From positions 186,001-250,000 of the forward strand of contig NZ_JAWQFO010000003.1 in the NCBI RefSeq assembly GCF_033436665.1: a stretch of 64,000 bases of DNA, given 5' to 3'. A program made the position numbers and the translations under genes. A model generated the notes under the pieces. That model made no database searches. It saw nothing but the letters and a program-made list of their open reading frames with translations, and had not been told where the DNA came from. Shown here piece by piece: positions 54,298 through 62,323 of this stretch. Each line of letters starts with the position of its first letter. Within the stretch, counting starts at the first letter, position 1. Source of the DNA: JAWQFO01 sp033436665 (GTDB taxonomy: Bacteria > Pseudomonadota > Alphaproteobacteria > Rhodobacterales > Rhodobacteraceae).

Positions 54298-54420
54298 ACG
54301 TGCGACGGCGGTCGAGCCTCCCGCCGAAAGATGCGACGGGAGGCCCTCTCCGGTTGCGGTCATCGGCGTCCCCGCCTGTACCGCACCGGAAATCTGTCCG
54401 GACAAGGTTGAGAAACCGTT

Positions 54421-54454
54421 ACCTCTCTGGTTCAAAAATATCCCCGCCGGAGGC
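54421..54454 (-). repeat. Hairpin/GGATATTT repeat, copy B (inverted)
   Basis: On the minus strand the core reads GGGGATATTTTTGAACCAGAG, in the opposite orientation to copy A about 120 bp away. The two inverted copies bracket the interval. Confidence 0.75.
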
Positions 54455-54485
54455 AAGAAACTCGCGGTGCGGCGCAGAGGCCGTC

Positions 54486-56525
54486 ATGCGTGACTTTTCC
54501 CGGCTTTTCCGTCCGAGATCGATCGCCGTCGTCGGCGGCGGGACCTGGTGCCGCAATGTCGTGAGCCAGTGCCTCGAAATGGGGTTCGAAGGTGACATCT
54601 GGCCGGTTCACCCGACCCGTGCAGACATTGCCGGTGTCCTGTCCTACCCGGAGATCTCGGCCTTGCCCGACGCGCCGGATGCGGTGTTCGTCGGCGTCAA
54701 CCGGGCCGCCACGGTCGACATGGTTGCGCAATGGTCAGAGATGGGCGCCGGCGGCGCCGTTTGTTTCGCCTCCGGTTTCTCGGAAGCATGGGCAGAGGAC
54801 GGCGCGGCTTCGGAGCTTCAGGCGCGGCTGGTAGCGGCTGCCGGGGCCATGCCAATTCTCGGCCCGAACTGTTATGGCTACATCAATGCGCTTGACCGGG
54901 CGCTGCTCTGGCCCGACCAGCACGGATGCGTTGCAGTTGATCGCGGCGTCGCCATCCTGACGCAGAGCTCCAACATCGCGATCAACCTGACGATGCAGCG
55001 CCGGGCGCTGCCGATCGCCTACATGGTCACCTGCGGGAACATGGCGCAGACCGCGCAATCCGAGATCGCGGCGGCGCTGCTTGACGACGACCGTGTCACG
55101 GCCATCGGGCTGCATATCGAGGGCTTCGGCAACACGGTGGCGTGGCACGCGCTTGCGCTGAAGGCCGCTGAGAGGCGTGTTCCGCTCGTCGCCCTCAAGG
55201 TCGGTGCATCCGAACAGGCGCGGCGGGCGACCGTCTCGCACACCGCCTCGCTGGCCGGCGACGATGCCGGGGCGGCGGCGCTGCTGAGGCGACTCGGTAT
55301 CGCGCGGGTCCACGATCTTCCGACCTTTCTCGAGACCCTGAAGCTGCTGCATTGCACGGGCGACCTGGAAAGCGGACGGCTCTCGGCGATCAGCTGTTCG
55401 GGTGGGGAGGCGAGCTTGGTCGCGGACGCAGCGTATGGCCGCGCGCTTGAGTTTCCGCATCTGACCGGGGCGCAGACGCGACATCTGCGCCAGGCGTTGG
55501 GACCGATGGTCGCGCTGTCGAACCCGCTCGACTACAACACCTACATCTGGGGTGACGCCGCGCGCATGACCGATGCCTGGAGCGCGATGGCTGCGGAGAC
55601 CATCGGACTGACCTTGAGCGTTGTCGACTACCCGCATACCGATGCCGGCGACTGGGCCTGTGCGACGCAGGCGGCGATCGGCGCGCGGGCGCAGACCGGG
55701 AGACCTTTCGCCGTGGTCTCGACGCTACCCGAACTCATGCCGCAGGAGGTCGCCAGCGAGCTTCTGGCCGGGGGCGTCACCCCGCTCTGCGGTCTCGACG
55801 AGGCGATTATGGCGATCGAGATCGCGGCCAACCCCCTGACCCCCGCCGCGACGCCGGCCCTGCCGCCGGGGCCGGAACGGTCAGGCGTCGTCCTGGGCGA
55901 AGATGCGGCCAAGGCCTTGCTGAAGCAGCATGGGGTCGAGATCCCGAAGGGAATCGTGATCGACCATGCCGCGTTGACGAAGGAAGGGATCGGCGCACTC
56001 GAAGGTCCGCTGGTGCTCAAGGGTCTGGGGTTCGCGCACAAGTCCGAGGCCGGTGCCGTGTGCCTGAACCTCGACGCGGGTGCGCTATGCGAAGCGGCCC
56101 GTGAGATGGCCGCCGCGCAGTATCTCGTCGAAGAGATGGTCGAGGGCGGCGTCGCGGAACTGCTTGTCGGTGTGACCCGCGACCCGGCGCATGGTTTCCT
56201 GCTGACCCTCGGCGCCGGTGGCGTGCTGACCGAGCTCTGGCAGGACACGGTGGCGCTTTTGCTACCCGTCACAGCCGAAGATGTGGATGCCGCCCTGCGT
56301 CGCCTGCGGATCTGGCCATTGCTTGCCGGGTATCGGGGCAAGCCTGCCGCAAAGCTGGACGCGGTGATCGTGGCCGTGCTTGGTGTCCAGGATTTCGTTC
56401 TGGCCCATGTGGACCGGGTTGGCGAGGTCGAGATCAATCCGCTGATCTGCACCCCGGACCGCGCCGTCGCCGCCGACGCGCTGATTTCGATAGCCCCGGA
56501 AAGGAGAGACGAATGGAAACCGTGA
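54486..56525 (+). CDS. NDP-forming acyl-CoA synthetase (acetate-CoA ligase family)
   Basis: A 679-aa protein with CoA-binding, ligase-CoA and ATP-grasp parts in one chain, as in ADP-forming acyl-CoA synthetases. The CoA-binding Rossmann fold is FRPRSIAVVGGG; the phosphohistidine region is RATVSHTASLAGDD; the C-terminal ATP-grasp half contains PLVLKGLGFAHKSEAGAV and VGEVEINPLI. It should activate a carboxylic acid to its CoA thioester. The start at 54486 follows AGAGG. Its last 13 bp overlap the hydratase gene. Confidence 0.88.
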   Translation: MRDFSRLFRPRSIAVVGGGTWCRNVVSQCLEMGFEGDIWPVHPTRADIAGVLSYPEISALPDAPDAVFVGVNRAATVDMVAQWSEMGAGGAVCFASGFSEAWAEDGAASELQARLVAAAGAMPILGPNCYGYINALDRALLWPDQHGCVAVDRGVAILTQSSNIAINLTMQRRALPIAYMVTCGNMAQTAQSEIAAALLDDDRVTAIGLHIEGFGNTVAWHALALKAAERRVPLVALKVGASEQARRATVSHTASLAGDDAGAAALLRRLGIARVHDLPTFLETLKLLHCTGDLESGRLSAISCSGGEASLVADAAYGRALEFPHLTGAQTRHLRQALGPMVALSNPLDYNTYIWGDAARMTDAWSAMAAETIGLTLSVVDYPHTDAGDWACATQAAIGARAQTGRPFAVVSTLPELMPQEVASELLAGGVTPLCGLDEAIMAIEIAANPLTPAATPALPPGPERSGVVLGEDAAKALLKQHGVEIPKGIVIDHAALTKEGIGALEGPLVLKGLGFAHKSEAGAVCLNLDAGALCEAAREMAAAQYLVEEMVEGGVAELLVGVTRDPAHGFLLTLGAGGVLTELWQDTVALLLPVTAEDVDAALRRLRIWPLLAGYRGKPAAKLDAVIVAVLGVQDFVLAHVDRVGEVEINPLICTPDRAVAADALISIAPERRDEWKP

Positions 56526-57292
56526 AGACCAGGCGCGATGGCGCCGTGCTCGAGGTCACGCTGGACCGGCCCAAGGCCAATGCCATCGACCTTGCGACCT
56601 CGCGCATCATGGGCGAAGTCTTCCGCGATTTCCGCGACGATCCGGACCTGCGCGTGGCGATCGTGACCGGCGGCGGCGAGAAGTTCTTCTGTCCGGGCTG
56701 GGATCTCAAGGCGGCGGCGGATGGCGACGCGGTGGACGGCGACTATGGCGTCGGGGGCTTCGGCGGGCTGCAGGAGATGCGCGCGATGAACAAGCCGGTA
56801 ATCGCCGCGGTGAATGGCATCTGCTGCGGCGGCGGGCTGGAACTGGCGCTGTCGGCGGACATGATCCTGGCCGCGGACCACGCGACCTTTGCCCTGCCGG
56901 AAATCCGCTCGGGCACCGTTGCGGACGCCGCCAGCGTGAAGCTGCCCAAGCGCATTCCCTATCACATCGCGATGGAACTCCTGTTCACCGGGCGCTGGTT
57001 CGACGCCGAGGAGGCCCATCGCTGGGGGTTGGTGAACGAGATCGTGCCGGCGGCGGACCTGATGGACCGGGCGCGGTCGCTGGCGGCCCTGCTTGCCTCC
57101 GGACCGCCACTGGTCTACGCCGCGATCAAGGAGATCGTGCGCGACGCCGAGGATTCCAAGTTCCAGGACGCGATGAACCGGATCACGCGACGGCAGCTCG
57201 GAACCGTCGACAGGCTCTATTCTTCTGAGGATCAGCTGGAAGGCGCGCGCGCGTTTGCCGAAAAGCGCGATCCGGTCTGGAAAGGCTGCTGA
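56513..57292 (+). CDS. Enoyl-CoA hydratase/isomerase, CaiD-like
   Basis: A 259-aa crotonase-fold protein. The oxyanion-hole segment is FCPGWDLKAA and the catalytic region is NGICCGGGLELALSAD with the later IRSGTVADAASVKL. The GWDLKAA version resembles carnitinyl-CoA dehydratase (CaiD)-type enzymes rather than FadB. It overlaps the synthetase gene, so synthetase and hydratase are co-translated. Together with the upstream dehydrogenase they make a small acyl-CoA pathway. Confidence 0.88.
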   Translation: METVKTRRDGAVLEVTLDRPKANAIDLATSRIMGEVFRDFRDDPDLRVAIVTGGGEKFFCPGWDLKAAADGDAVDGDYGVGGFGGLQEMRAMNKPVIAAVNGICCGGGLELALSADMILAADHATFALPEIRSGTVADAASVKLPKRIPYHIAMELLFTGRWFDAEEAHRWGLVNEIVPAADLMDRARSLAALLASGPPLVYAAIKEIVRDAEDSKFQDAMNRITRRQLGTVDRLYSSEDQLEGARAFAEKRDPVWKGC

Positions 57293-57359
57293 GCGATTTG
57301 CAATCGGCGGGCCTGTCGCGCTTTAGTATGGCGCGGGCGGGAACCGGAACCGGGCGAAG

Positions 57360-58613
57360 ATGAACCTTCTATTCGTGCATCAGAACATGCCGGGCCAGTA
57401 CCGCGAACTGGTGAACTGGCTGGCGCGCCGAGGCGGGCACCAGATCGTGTTTCTCACCCAGCGCCGCAATGCGCCGGAACTCGACGGTGTCCGGACGGTC
57501 GTCTACCGCGCGCACCACGAAGCCGCGCAGGACGGATACGGGCTCTCCAAGGTCTGGGAAGACGCTGCCGGGGCCGGTGTCGGCGCGGCGCTGGCGGTGC
57601 GTCAGCTGGAGGCGGAAACAGGGTTCAAGCCGGATATCGTCATCGGCCACGCGGGATGGGGCGAACTCACTTTCCTGAAGGACGTCTGGCCGGATGTGCC
57701 GGTCATCGGGTTCTTCGAATACTACTACAATCTTACAGGGGGGCTTGTGGGCTTCGATCCCGAGGACCCGGTGTCGGACCATGCGGGTTTCTTCGCGCGC
57801 GCCCGAAACGTCGTGCCGACGATGAACATCGAGAGCGTGGACATCGGCCAATGCCCGACGGTCTGGCAGCGTGACCGGTTTCCCGCAAGCTTCCATGACA
57901 GGCTCTATGTCTGCCACGACGGGATCCGCACCGACCGCCTGTCACCCGACCCGGACGTGAGCCTCGCGCTGGGCCGTCTCGACCGGCCGCTGACGCGCGA
58001 CGACGAGATCGTGACCTACGTGGCGCGCAATCTCGAGCGGACGCGCGGGTTCCACATCCTGATGCGCGCGCTGCCGCGCATACTCGAGGAACGTCCCCGG
58101 GCGCGCATCCTGATCGTCGGTGGGAACGAGACCTCCTATGGCGAGACCAGTACCCACCCCGGCGGGCTGCGTGGCGAAATGGAGGCCGAACTGGGCGACC
58201 GCGTCGACTGGGACCGGGTGCATATTCTCGGGCGGGTTCCTTATGCCGACTTCTGCCGCATCGTGCGGCTCGGGCGTTGCCACATCTACCTGACCATGCC
58301 TTTCGTGTTGTCGTGGTCCCTGCTCGAGGCGATGTCGATGCAGGCGACGGTCGTCGCTTCGGACGTGGCCCCGGTGCGCGAGGTGATGACCCACGGCAAG
58401 ACCGGTCTCCTGGTCGATTTCTTCGATCCCGACGCGCTGGCAGCACAGGTCATCGAGGTTCTGGCCCGCCCCGCGGATTTCGCGGAACTCGGGGCGGCGG
58501 CGCGCGCGCACGTGGTGTCCGAATACGATTTCGAAACCCGTTGCCTTCCGGTCCATCTAAGCAAGATCAACGATCTGGTTCCGGCGCGGCTGCGACTGGA
58601 TCTCCCGGGATGA
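57360..58613 (+). CDS. Glycosyltransferase family 4-type
   Basis: A 417-aa GT-B-fold glycosyltransferase. The N-terminal half carries MNLLFVHQNMPGQYRELVNWLA, and the C-terminal donor-binding half has ARNLERTRGFHILMRALP, LGRVPYADFCRIV and MSMQATVVASDVAPVREV. It transfers a sugar from a nucleotide donor, presumably during polysaccharide assembly given its neighbours. No membrane helix, so it is cytosolic or peripheral. It overlaps the epimerase gene by ATGA. Confidence 0.9.
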   Translation: MNLLFVHQNMPGQYRELVNWLARRGGHQIVFLTQRRNAPELDGVRTVVYRAHHEAAQDGYGLSKVWEDAAGAGVGAALAVRQLEAETGFKPDIVIGHAGWGELTFLKDVWPDVPVIGFFEYYYNLTGGLVGFDPEDPVSDHAGFFARARNVVPTMNIESVDIGQCPTVWQRDRFPASFHDRLYVCHDGIRTDRLSPDPDVSLALGRLDRPLTRDDEIVTYVARNLERTRGFHILMRALPRILEERPRARILIVGGNETSYGETSTHPGGLRGEMEAELGDRVDWDRVHILGRVPYADFCRIVRLGRCHIYLTMPFVLSWSLLEAMSMQATVVASDVAPVREVMTHGKTGLLVDFFDPDALAAQVIEVLARPADFAELGAAARAHVVSEYDFETRCLPVHLSKINDLVPARLRLDLPG

Positions 58614-59458
58614 GGGGCGATGTGCTGGTGCTGGGTGCCTACGGTCGCCTTGGACGCATCTTGCGCTGCTACTGGACGGAAGGCGCGGCTGCCTGGCAAA
58701 GCCGGAGCGCGGCGCCGGGATACCTGAGCTTCGATCCGCTGGCGTCTCCGAGCGAGTTGCAGCAGGCCGCCCAAGGGCGACGCGCAATCCTGTGTCTCGC
58801 CGGGGTGACGCCGGCCGAGGCAGCCCGGAGCGGCGCGCCGATGCGGCGCAACATCGATGTCGCGCGGGCCGCCATCGCCGCCGCCGGTGCAGCCGGTGTG
58901 CCTCGGGTGCTGCTGGCCTCGTCGGCCGCCGTCTACGGACAGGCAGCGGGGCTGCTGGAAGAGACGCGAGATTGCGATCCGGTTTCGGATTACGGCAAAT
59001 CGAAGCTCGAGATGGAAAGGCTCGGCACCGAACTGGGGGCCGACCTTGGGGTCGAGGTCTGCAGCCTGAGGATAGGAAACGTCGCCGGCGCGGATGTGAT
59101 TCTCGGCGGATGGCGCGACGGGTTCGCGCTCGACACGCTACCGGACGGCACGACGCCCCGGCGCAGCTACATCGGGCCGAACAGCCTTGCCCGTGCGGTA
59201 CACGGGTTGCTCGACGCGCCGCGCCTGCCGGAGGCCGTCAACGTTGCGGCGCCCGGCGCGGTCGAAATGGGCGCGCTGCTCGACGCGGCCGGGCTCGGCT
59301 GGCAGCCTCGTGCGGCCGGGCCAGAGGTGATCGCCGAGGTCGCGCTTGCCACCGCGCGCCTGGCGCAGCATATCGTGCTGGCCGCGGATGCCGGAACGCC
59401 CGAAGGTCTGGTTTCGGAGTGGCAGGATTACCGCAACCGGACACGACACGAGATATGA
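58610..59458 (+). CDS. NAD-dependent epimerase/dehydratase-like protein
   Basis: A 282-aa extended short-chain dehydrogenase. The cofactor site VLVLGAYGRLGRILR is a variant GxxGxxG. The catalytic YxxxK is in VSDYGKSKLEMERLG, with S in LLASSAAVYG. It is shorter than classic sugar epimerases (about 310-340 aa). It sits between glycosyltransferase and PglC-like genes with ATGA overlaps at both ends, so it probably modifies a nucleotide sugar for the polysaccharide. Confidence 0.85.
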   Translation: MRGDVLVLGAYGRLGRILRCYWTEGAAAWQSRSAAPGYLSFDPLASPSELQQAAQGRRAILCLAGVTPAEAARSGAPMRRNIDVARAAIAAAGAAGVPRVLLASSAAVYGQAAGLLEETRDCDPVSDYGKSKLEMERLGTELGADLGVEVCSLRIGNVAGADVILGGWRDGFALDTLPDGTTPRRSYIGPNSLARAVHGLLDAPRLPEAVNVAAPGAVEMGALLDAAGLGWQPRAAGPEVIAEVALATARLAQHIVLAADAGTPEGLVSEWQDYRNRTRHEI

Positions 59459-60069
59459 CCTGGCGCAAGCGCATCTTCGACCTTTTCTTCGCCAGCCTGC
59501 TCGTGGTGATCCTCGGTCCGATCCTGATCTGGCTGCTTATCTATCTCTGGATCAAGCAGGGCCGCCCGCTGTTCTACGTCGCAGAACGCATGAAGACGCC
59601 CGAGAAACCCTTCGGGCTGTGGAAATTGCGGACGATGACCGTCGTCGACGGCGACAGCGGCGTGTCGGGCGGCAACAAGGCCAGCCGGGTCACCCCGACC
59701 GGTGCGTGGCTGCGCGCAAAGCGGCTCGACGAATTCCCGCAGCTCTGGAACATCCTCAGGGGCGATCTGTCCTTCGTCGGACCGCGCCCGCCGCTGCGCG
59801 AATACGTCGACCGATTTCCGGATCTCTACCGCGAGGTGCTCAAATCGCGCCCGGGCGTGACCGGACTTGCCAGCATCCGCTTTCACAAACATGAGAACCG
59901 TCTGCTGGAGCGCTGCAGCACCCCGGAAGAGACCGACGACGTCTACTGCCGGATCTGCGTTCCGCGCAAGGCACGGCTCGACCTGATCTATCAGCGTCAC
60001 CAGAACGTCTGCTACGACTTCGATCTCGTTTTCGAGACGATCGGCTTCGTGTTTCGGCGCAGGAAGTGA
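59455..60069 (+). CDS. PglC-like phosphoglycosyl transferase
   Basis: A 204-aa monotopic bacterial sugar transferase that puts the first sugar phosphate onto undecaprenyl phosphate. One N-terminal hydrophobic segment (about 10-32) precedes PLFYVAERMKTPEKPFGLWK and the catalytic DEFPQLWNILRGDLSFVGPRPPL. It lacks the multi-helix N-terminus of WcaJ/WbaP types, so it is the short PglC/PssY-like form. A strong hairpin follows its stop. Confidence 0.92.
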   Translation: MTWRKRIFDLFFASLLVVILGPILIWLLIYLWIKQGRPLFYVAERMKTPEKPFGLWKLRTMTVVDGDSGVSGGNKASRVTPTGAWLRAKRLDEFPQLWNILRGDLSFVGPRPPLREYVDRFPDLYREVLKSRPGVTGLASIRFHKHENRLLERCSTPEETDDVYCRICVPRKARLDLIYQRHQNVCYDFDLVFETIGFVFRRRK

Positions 60070-60093
60070 CGGATTGTTCCCATTTTGCATCTT

Positions 60094-60118
60094 GGCCCGG
60101 GGAAATGCCACCCGGGCC
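60094..60118 (+). terminator. Hairpin after the PGT gene
   Basis: Perfect 8-bp arms GGCCCGGG / CCCGGGCC with a 9-nt loop, 24 bp after the stop, no T tract. A TTGACA (60121-60126) begins a few bases later, so a new transcription unit may start here. Confidence 0.6.
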
Positions 60119-60120
60119 CG

Positions 60121-60126
60121 TTGACA
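60121..60126 (+). promoter_or_regulatory. Possible -35 element before the FlaA1-type gene
   Basis: A consensus TTGACA stands right after the hairpin. No good -10 lies at 16-18 bp (the sequence there is TTTTTTTGC), so the promoter is only partly supported; TACCTT at 60152 is 25 bp away. Confidence 0.35.
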
Positions 60127-60181
60127 TTTGCAAGCTGCCGTTTTTTTGCGCTACCTTGGCGGCGCTGCCCGAGGAATGGAC

Positions 60182-60289
60182 ATGAACGCCGTGAATGGCG
60201 CGCTTTCCGTGGGTGCAAAAACGACAGACATGACCCCGCGGCCGGGCTGGGCCGACGACAAGCGGGTGGGACAGGTGCGGGGACATTAG
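60182..60289 (+). CDS. Candidate 35-aa small ORF upstream of the FlaA1-type gene
   Basis: ATG 60182 with GAGGAATGGAC upstream opens 35 codons with high-GC codon usage (MNAVNGALSVGAKTTDMTPR, continuing to VGQVRGH). It ends 3 bp before the FlaA1-type ATG at 60293. It may be a leader peptide, a coupling ORF or chance. No known family or signal; the ribosome site and position are the only support. Confidence 0.35.
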   Translation: MNAVNGALSVGAKTTDMTPRPGWADDKRVGQVRGH

Positions 60290-60292
60290 CAC

Positions 60293-62194
60293 ATGCTGAG
60301 TTTGGTTAAGTCGTTGACCAGCGGCCAGAAGCGTACGATTTTCCTGGCGGTCGACGCGATCCTCGTCCCGCTGTCGCTGGTCTTCGCCTTCGCAGTGCAG
60401 TCGCTTCCCGGTTCCATCAGCGCGAACATGCAGTCTTATCTGCCGGTGCTACCCTATCTGCTCGCGGCACTTCTCGGGCTTTCGTACTGGCTCGGGGTCT
60501 GCAAGGTACAGTTGAAATACTACGAGACTCACGCCATGGGCCAGACGGCCCTGCTGTCGGCTGGCCTCGTCGGGCTTTCGGCGTTGTTTTCCTGGATCGG
60601 AGGCCTCGGGTTCCCGTTCGGCCTGCATGTCGTCTTCGGAATCACCTTCTTTCTGTTCTCGGTCATCAGCCGTGGCGTGATGCTGCAGATGTTGCTGACC
60701 GTCTATCGCCGGTCCCCGCGGCGCTGCCGGGTGCTTATCTATGGTGCCGGCACGACCGGGATGCAGCTGGCCTCGGCGCTGCGCAGCCATGAGACCATAG
60801 AACCGGTCGCCTTTGTCGACGACAATTCCGCGTTCTGGGGCGTGCGGCTCGCCCGCCTGCCGGTCTACGCGCCGGTCCGCATCGCGGAAGTCGTGGAGGA
60901 AAAGAAGATCGACCGGGTGCTGGTCGCCATTCCCTCGCTCAACCAGCCCAAGCAGGCGCAACTGGTCCGGCGCCTGTCGGAAATGGGGATCGAGGTGCAG
61001 ATGCTGCCTTCCTTCGCGCAGCTGATCGGCGAGGAGGCGCTGGTCGACAAGCTGACGCCGGTCAAGGCGCACAAGTTCCTCAATCGCGCGGAGGTGCGCG
61101 AGACATCGATCGCCGAAATGAACTGCTATGCCAAGCGGGTGGTCATGGTGTCGGGGGCCGGCGGTTCGATCGGCTCGGAGCTGTGCCGGCAGGTGCTCGA
61201 CTGTCGTCCGACCAAGATCGTCCTCTACGAGCTCAGCGAATTCGCACTCTACAATATCGACATGGAGATGCGCCAGCTGATCGAGGACACCGGGATCGAG
61301 GTGGTTTCGGTCCTGGGCTCGATCACCGATGCGCGCCACGTCCGCAAGGTCATGCAGGACCATGCCGTGCAGGTCGTGCTGCACGCCGCAGCCTACAAGC
61401 ACGTGCCGCTGGTCGAGGCGAATCCGCTGTCGGGCCTCGTGAACAACGTCATCGGCACCCAGACCCTGGCCCACCAGGCGGCCAAGGCGGGTGTCGAGCG
61501 TTTCATTCTCATCTCGTCGGACAAGGCGGTGCGCCCGACCAACGTGATGGGCGCCTCCAAACGCCTCGCAGAGCAGGTCGTCCAGGATCTTGCACGGCGC
61601 GTGCCCGAGGGCAGCGGCCCGGTCTTCACCATGGTCCGGTTCGGCAACGTCCTGGGGTCCTCGGGCTCGGTCATCCCGCTGTTCCAGGACCAGCTCAGCC
61701 GCGGCGGGCCGATCACCGTGACCGACCCCAATGTCAAACGCTATTTCATGACCGTGCAGGAGGCCGTCAAGCTGGTGCTTCAGGCGGGTGCGATGGCGCG
61801 TGGCGGCGAGGTCTTCGTGCTCGACATGGGCAAGCCGGTGTCGATCCTGCACCTCGCGCGACAGGTGATCGAGAATGCCGGCTACACGGTGCGCGACGCG
61901 GCCAACCCCGATGGAGACATCGAGATCAAGATAACCGGCCTGCGTCCCGGCGAGAAACTTTTCGAGGAGTTGACCCTGTCGGGTGACCTCTATGGCACGC
62001 GTCATCCCAAGATCTTCTCGACCCGCGAGGACAGCCTGTCGGAGATCGAGATCGCCGCGGCCCTGCGCAGCCTGCGCGAGGCGTTCGTTGCCAGTGACGA
62101 GGACATGGCGCGCGAGGTGGTCATGCGCTGGGTCGAGGGAATGCGCGCCGCTTCGGATGCGAAATCCGACGACGCGCAGCGCCTCGGCACCTAA
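60293..62194 (+). CDS. FlaA1/WbpM-type nucleotide-sugar 4,6-dehydratase
   Basis: A 633-aa membrane-bound dehydratase of the CapD/WbpM group that makes 4-keto-6-deoxy sugars for polysaccharide. Four N-terminal helices (about 1-130) lead to a first Rossmann region (VLIYGAGTTGMQLA) and the main NAD site GAGGSIGSELC (about 288-298). The active site has the SSDKAVRPTNVMGASKRLAE block, in which Met replaces the usual Tyr, as in WbpM. The start at 60293 has GGGGACATTAGC upstream. Confidence 0.94.
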   Translation: MLSLVKSLTSGQKRTIFLAVDAILVPLSLVFAFAVQSLPGSISANMQSYLPVLPYLLAALLGLSYWLGVCKVQLKYYETHAMGQTALLSAGLVGLSALFSWIGGLGFPFGLHVVFGITFFLFSVISRGVMLQMLLTVYRRSPRRCRVLIYGAGTTGMQLASALRSHETIEPVAFVDDNSAFWGVRLARLPVYAPVRIAEVVEEKKIDRVLVAIPSLNQPKQAQLVRRLSEMGIEVQMLPSFAQLIGEEALVDKLTPVKAHKFLNRAEVRETSIAEMNCYAKRVVMVSGAGGSIGSELCRQVLDCRPTKIVLYELSEFALYNIDMEMRQLIEDTGIEVVSVLGSITDARHVRKVMQDHAVQVVLHAAAYKHVPLVEANPLSGLVNNVIGTQTLAHQAAKAGVERFILISSDKAVRPTNVMGASKRLAEQVVQDLARRVPEGSGPVFTMVRFGNVLGSSGSVIPLFQDQLSRGGPITVTDPNVKRYFMTVQEAVKLVLQAGAMARGGEVFVLDMGKPVSILHLARQVIENAGYTVRDAANPDGDIEIKITGLRPGEKLFEELTLSGDLYGTRHPKIFSTREDSLSEIEIAAALRSLREAFVASDEDMAREVVMRWVEGMRAASDAKSDDAQRLGT

Positions 62195-62323
62195 TCGCGC
62201 AAACGTGTCACCGGAATGCTGCGGTCTGGCGCCAATCCCATGAAAATCGCCTCCCGGGTCGTTGCTTTTGCGAAACGGTGCGGGCAGTAACGGCTGAAGA
62301 ATGAGGCAGAGGGGCTGAGAGAC

